Part shown: in pieces, positions 7,123 to 8,150 of the stretch
Layout: every line of letters begins with the position of its first letter
Position numbering within the stretch: the first letter of the stretch is position 1
Assembly (NCBI GenBank): GCA_021785795.1
Contig: JAJYEK010000167.1
Coordinates: 1 to 8,150, forward strand
Direction: 5' to 3'
DNA: 8,150 bases
Source of the DNA: Pseudomonadota bacterium
GTDB taxonomy: Bacteria; Pseudomonadota; Gammaproteobacteria; Acidiferrobacterales; UBA6901
Translations under genes and position numbers: made by a program
Notes under the pieces: generated by a model
The model's input: the letters and a program-made list of their open reading frames with translations, nothing else
Databases searched by the model: none
Told to the model about the DNA's origin: nothing

Positions 7123-7569
7123 ATGAAGCGGTTTAAGCAGCGGTTATTGGCGGGTGTCATGGTTCTTGGGGCTGGGCTGGCCTTGGCCACCGTGGCTCAG
7201 GCCAACAACGACAGGGATACCCGTGTGGTGCAGACCCACGGGAACGGCGACAAGGTCGTGGGATTCGGTGACGCCCACTTGAACCAGCGGGGATTCCTGG
7301 ATACGAGGTGGGTCTTTAGCACCCGCGGTGACCATGGGAAGGCCGATGACACCTTCGCCGACGAGGTTCACGGGAACGGCGACATCGTCAGGGAGTTTGA
7401 CAACCCCATGAACCGGCATGAATTCACGGATGATGACGGGACCTTCCACATCCACGACGGCGATGACCCTGGGATAACCCCCGTCCCGGAGCCGTCCAAT
7501 CTCTGGCTCATGGGCACGGGTCTCACCCTTCTCGCCCTTGGGCGCCGCAGACGCGGGGCAGGATGCTGA
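7123..7569 (+). CDS. Small PEP-CTERM exported protein with internal repeat, 148 aa
   Basis: This is an exported protein with a signal peptide (MKRFKQR, hydrophobic core at about 9-25, likely cleavage after AQA at 27) and a short, very polar body rich in Asp, His and Gly. It ends in a PEP-CTERM signal: VPEP at 121-124, a hydrophobic stretch at about 127-140 and RRRR at 141-144. The body holds two copies of an HGNGD-centred unit about 44 residues apart (residues 39-60 and 83-102), followed by FHIHDGDDPG. The start is clear: GAGGAG at 7109-7114 lies 8 bases before the ATG. Upstream, TTGACA at 7044-7049 could be a -35 but has no good -10. The 7699-7726 terminator probably ends its transcript. It would be sorted by an exosortase outside this window. 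The acidic, His-rich body may bind cations, which is inference only. I know no name for this family. Confidence 0.88.
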   Translation: MKRFKQRLLAGVMVLGAGLALATVAQANNDRDTRVVQTHGNGDKVVGFGDAHLNQRGFLDTRWVFSTRGDHGKADDTFADEVHGNGDIVREFDNPMNRHEFTDDDGTFHIHDGDDPGITPVPEPSNLWLMGTGLTLLALGRRRRGAGC

Positions 7570-7698
7570 GAGGCGCGGTTGCGGGTAGCCCGGAGGTTTT
7601 TCGGGCGCGCCGATAATCGCGTCAGGAGGCAGTCAGAATAAAGATAAATCCGCAGGCCAGTATGGCTGTTTGGCTCTTATAAAGTTTTCTGTAAGAAC

Positions 7699-7726
7699 AA
7701 ACCCGGCTATTTGCCGGGTTTTTTTT
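7699..7726 (+). terminator. Strong Rho-independent terminator
   Basis: A perfect 9-bp stem, AAACCCGGC (7699-7707) with GCCGGGTTT (7713-7721), closes a 5-base loop and runs into eight consecutive T residues (7719-7726). It is on the strand of the small PEP-CTERM gene, about 130 bases after its stop, with no gene between. It is therefore most simply that gene's terminator. Confidence 0.92.
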
Positions 7727-7910
7727 GCGCCCAGCAGGGGCGCACTCTTACGGGTGAAAGTCCCGTCGCGAGTTGATCACAGCGAGCGAAGCGAACCACA
7801 ACTGCGCAAGGGCGCCCATACATGGGCTAAGCTTTTTAATGACTTTCCCTCTGTTGAGATTGAACTGGTACTTCAATCTTGGCACTTTGAGATGCCGTAA
7901 TGGAGGGGAA
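7727..7910 (+). ncRNA. Structured RNA resembling the 5' domain of a group II intron (probable remnant)
   Basis: Directly after the terminator T-tract comes a run of nested hairpins. GCGCCC (7727-7732) pairs with GGGCGC (7738-7743). ACGGG (7750-7754) pairs with CCCGT (7762-7766) around a GTGAAAGT-containing loop. GCGAGTTG (about 7768-7775) pairs with CAACTGCGC (about 7799-7807). GCCCA (7814-7818) pairs with TGGGC (7823-7827). TTCCCTC (7845-7851) and GAGGGGAA (7903-7910) enclose AGATTGAA/TTCAATCT (7857-7864 with 7872-7879) and a GGCA/TGCC hairpin. A 5' GTGCG-like start, a short GC stem and a GGGTGAAAGTCCC loop are typical of the first bases of bacterial group II introns. Here the first bases read TTGCG rather than GTGCG. 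Class C introns insert just behind terminator hairpins, which fits. No maturase reading frame or 3' domain V is visible. The 3' limit is unclear, and 7911-8019 holds nothing I recognise. Confidence 0.6.
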
Positions 7911-8019
7911 CGTCCTTGCTATTCACTACAACGTGTTTGGCCGGATCTCCCTCAGTGCACGGTTGAACAACAACGAGATTTACCGACAATACCTACAAAA
8001 CCGGGGACGAATCCGCTAA

Positions 8020-8150
8020 GTCGGGCTAGGGCAGGAGCAAGGCGGCGCCATCCTGGCCATCCATCAAGACACCGCCGCGCAGGAGCGCAAGCCCGTGGGC
8101 TCCGTGGTCCCGCGCTTGGCCAAGATCCGCCCGTACCAGGCCCCCTTGCG
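8020..8150 (+). CDS. Unidentified reading frame, open at the right edge (partial)
   Basis: After a TAA at 8017-8019 this frame stays open to the end of the window. Visible residues include QEQGGAILAIHQDTAAQERK followed by VGSVVPRLAKIRPYQAPL. Nearly all third codon positions from about 8035 on are G or C, a strong sign of real coding in a GC-rich genome. There is no ATG in view. A GTG could serve, or the gene may be a fragment whose start was lost at the junction with the intron-like sequence. I recognise no family, and a mobile-element or plasmid protein would fit the setting. The opposite strand also has open stretches here but with less coding-like codon use. Confidence 0.4.

Noticed and set aside
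1..8150. CRISPR array, tRNA or rRNA genes
   Set aside because: I saw no regularly spaced repeats of CRISPR length, no tRNA cloverleaf with a T-loop signature and no rRNA-like conserved stretch on either strand.

Overview
The window looks like a mobile-element graveyard around four intact genes. Base composition is high-GC. The bacterium-type genes are two PEP-CTERM secreted proteins, a hybrid histidine kinase and a NarL/LuxR-type response regulator. The decayed genes are transposases of the ISAzo13, IS1182 and IS110 types and a MobF (TrwC-like) relaxase. This combination suggests an environmental proteobacterium that makes exopolysaccharide and carries many insertion sequences. A gammaproteobacterium such as a purple sulfur bacterium is my guess, held weakly. 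The relaxase remnant suggests plasmid or integrated conjugative ancestry for at least the right half.

Layout. Positions 3-113 hold the C-terminal end of an unidentified plus-strand gene. Positions 120-615 (minus) hold the N-terminal third of an ISAzo13-family transposase broken by three frame changes. Positions 711-1487 (minus) encode a 258-residue PEP-CTERM exported protein whose start is embedded in three direct copies of GGGGTGTTCT. Positions 1699-2482 (plus) are an IS1182-type transposase broken by stops and frameshifts. Positions 2567-5030 (minus) are an apparently intact two-gene operon: a DNA-binding response regulator (4410-5030) followed, with an 8-base overlap, by a membrane-bound hybrid histidine kinase (2567-4417). 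Positions 5031-5683 contain no recognisable gene. Positions 5684-6190 (minus) are the C-terminal part of an IS110-family transposase with a strong hairpin at its 3' edge. Positions 6305-6942 (minus) are a decayed MobF relaxase, with a hairpin and nic-like sequence upstream at 6976-7013. Positions 7123-7569 (plus) encode a second, 148-residue PEP-CTERM protein, followed by a strong intrinsic terminator at 7699-7726. Directly after the terminator T-tract lies a densely folded RNA-like stretch resembling the 5' domain of a bacterial group II intron. An unidentified reading frame with very high third-position GC runs off the right edge.

How the parts may work together. The two PEP-CTERM proteins would be exported by Sec and handled at their C-terminal sorting signals by an exosortase, which is not in this window. 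The kinase/regulator pair is a complete phosphorelay-type signalling module. Its closeness to PEP-CTERM genes makes surface or matrix regulation possible, but nothing in the sequence proves a link. The other elements are non-functional as they stand. I do not see a clear-cut undescribed multi-gene system. The points most worth checking are the group II intron-like RNA behind the terminator, the repeat-embedded start of the first PEP-CTERM gene, the relaxase/oriT remnant, and the unassigned kinase/regulator pair.
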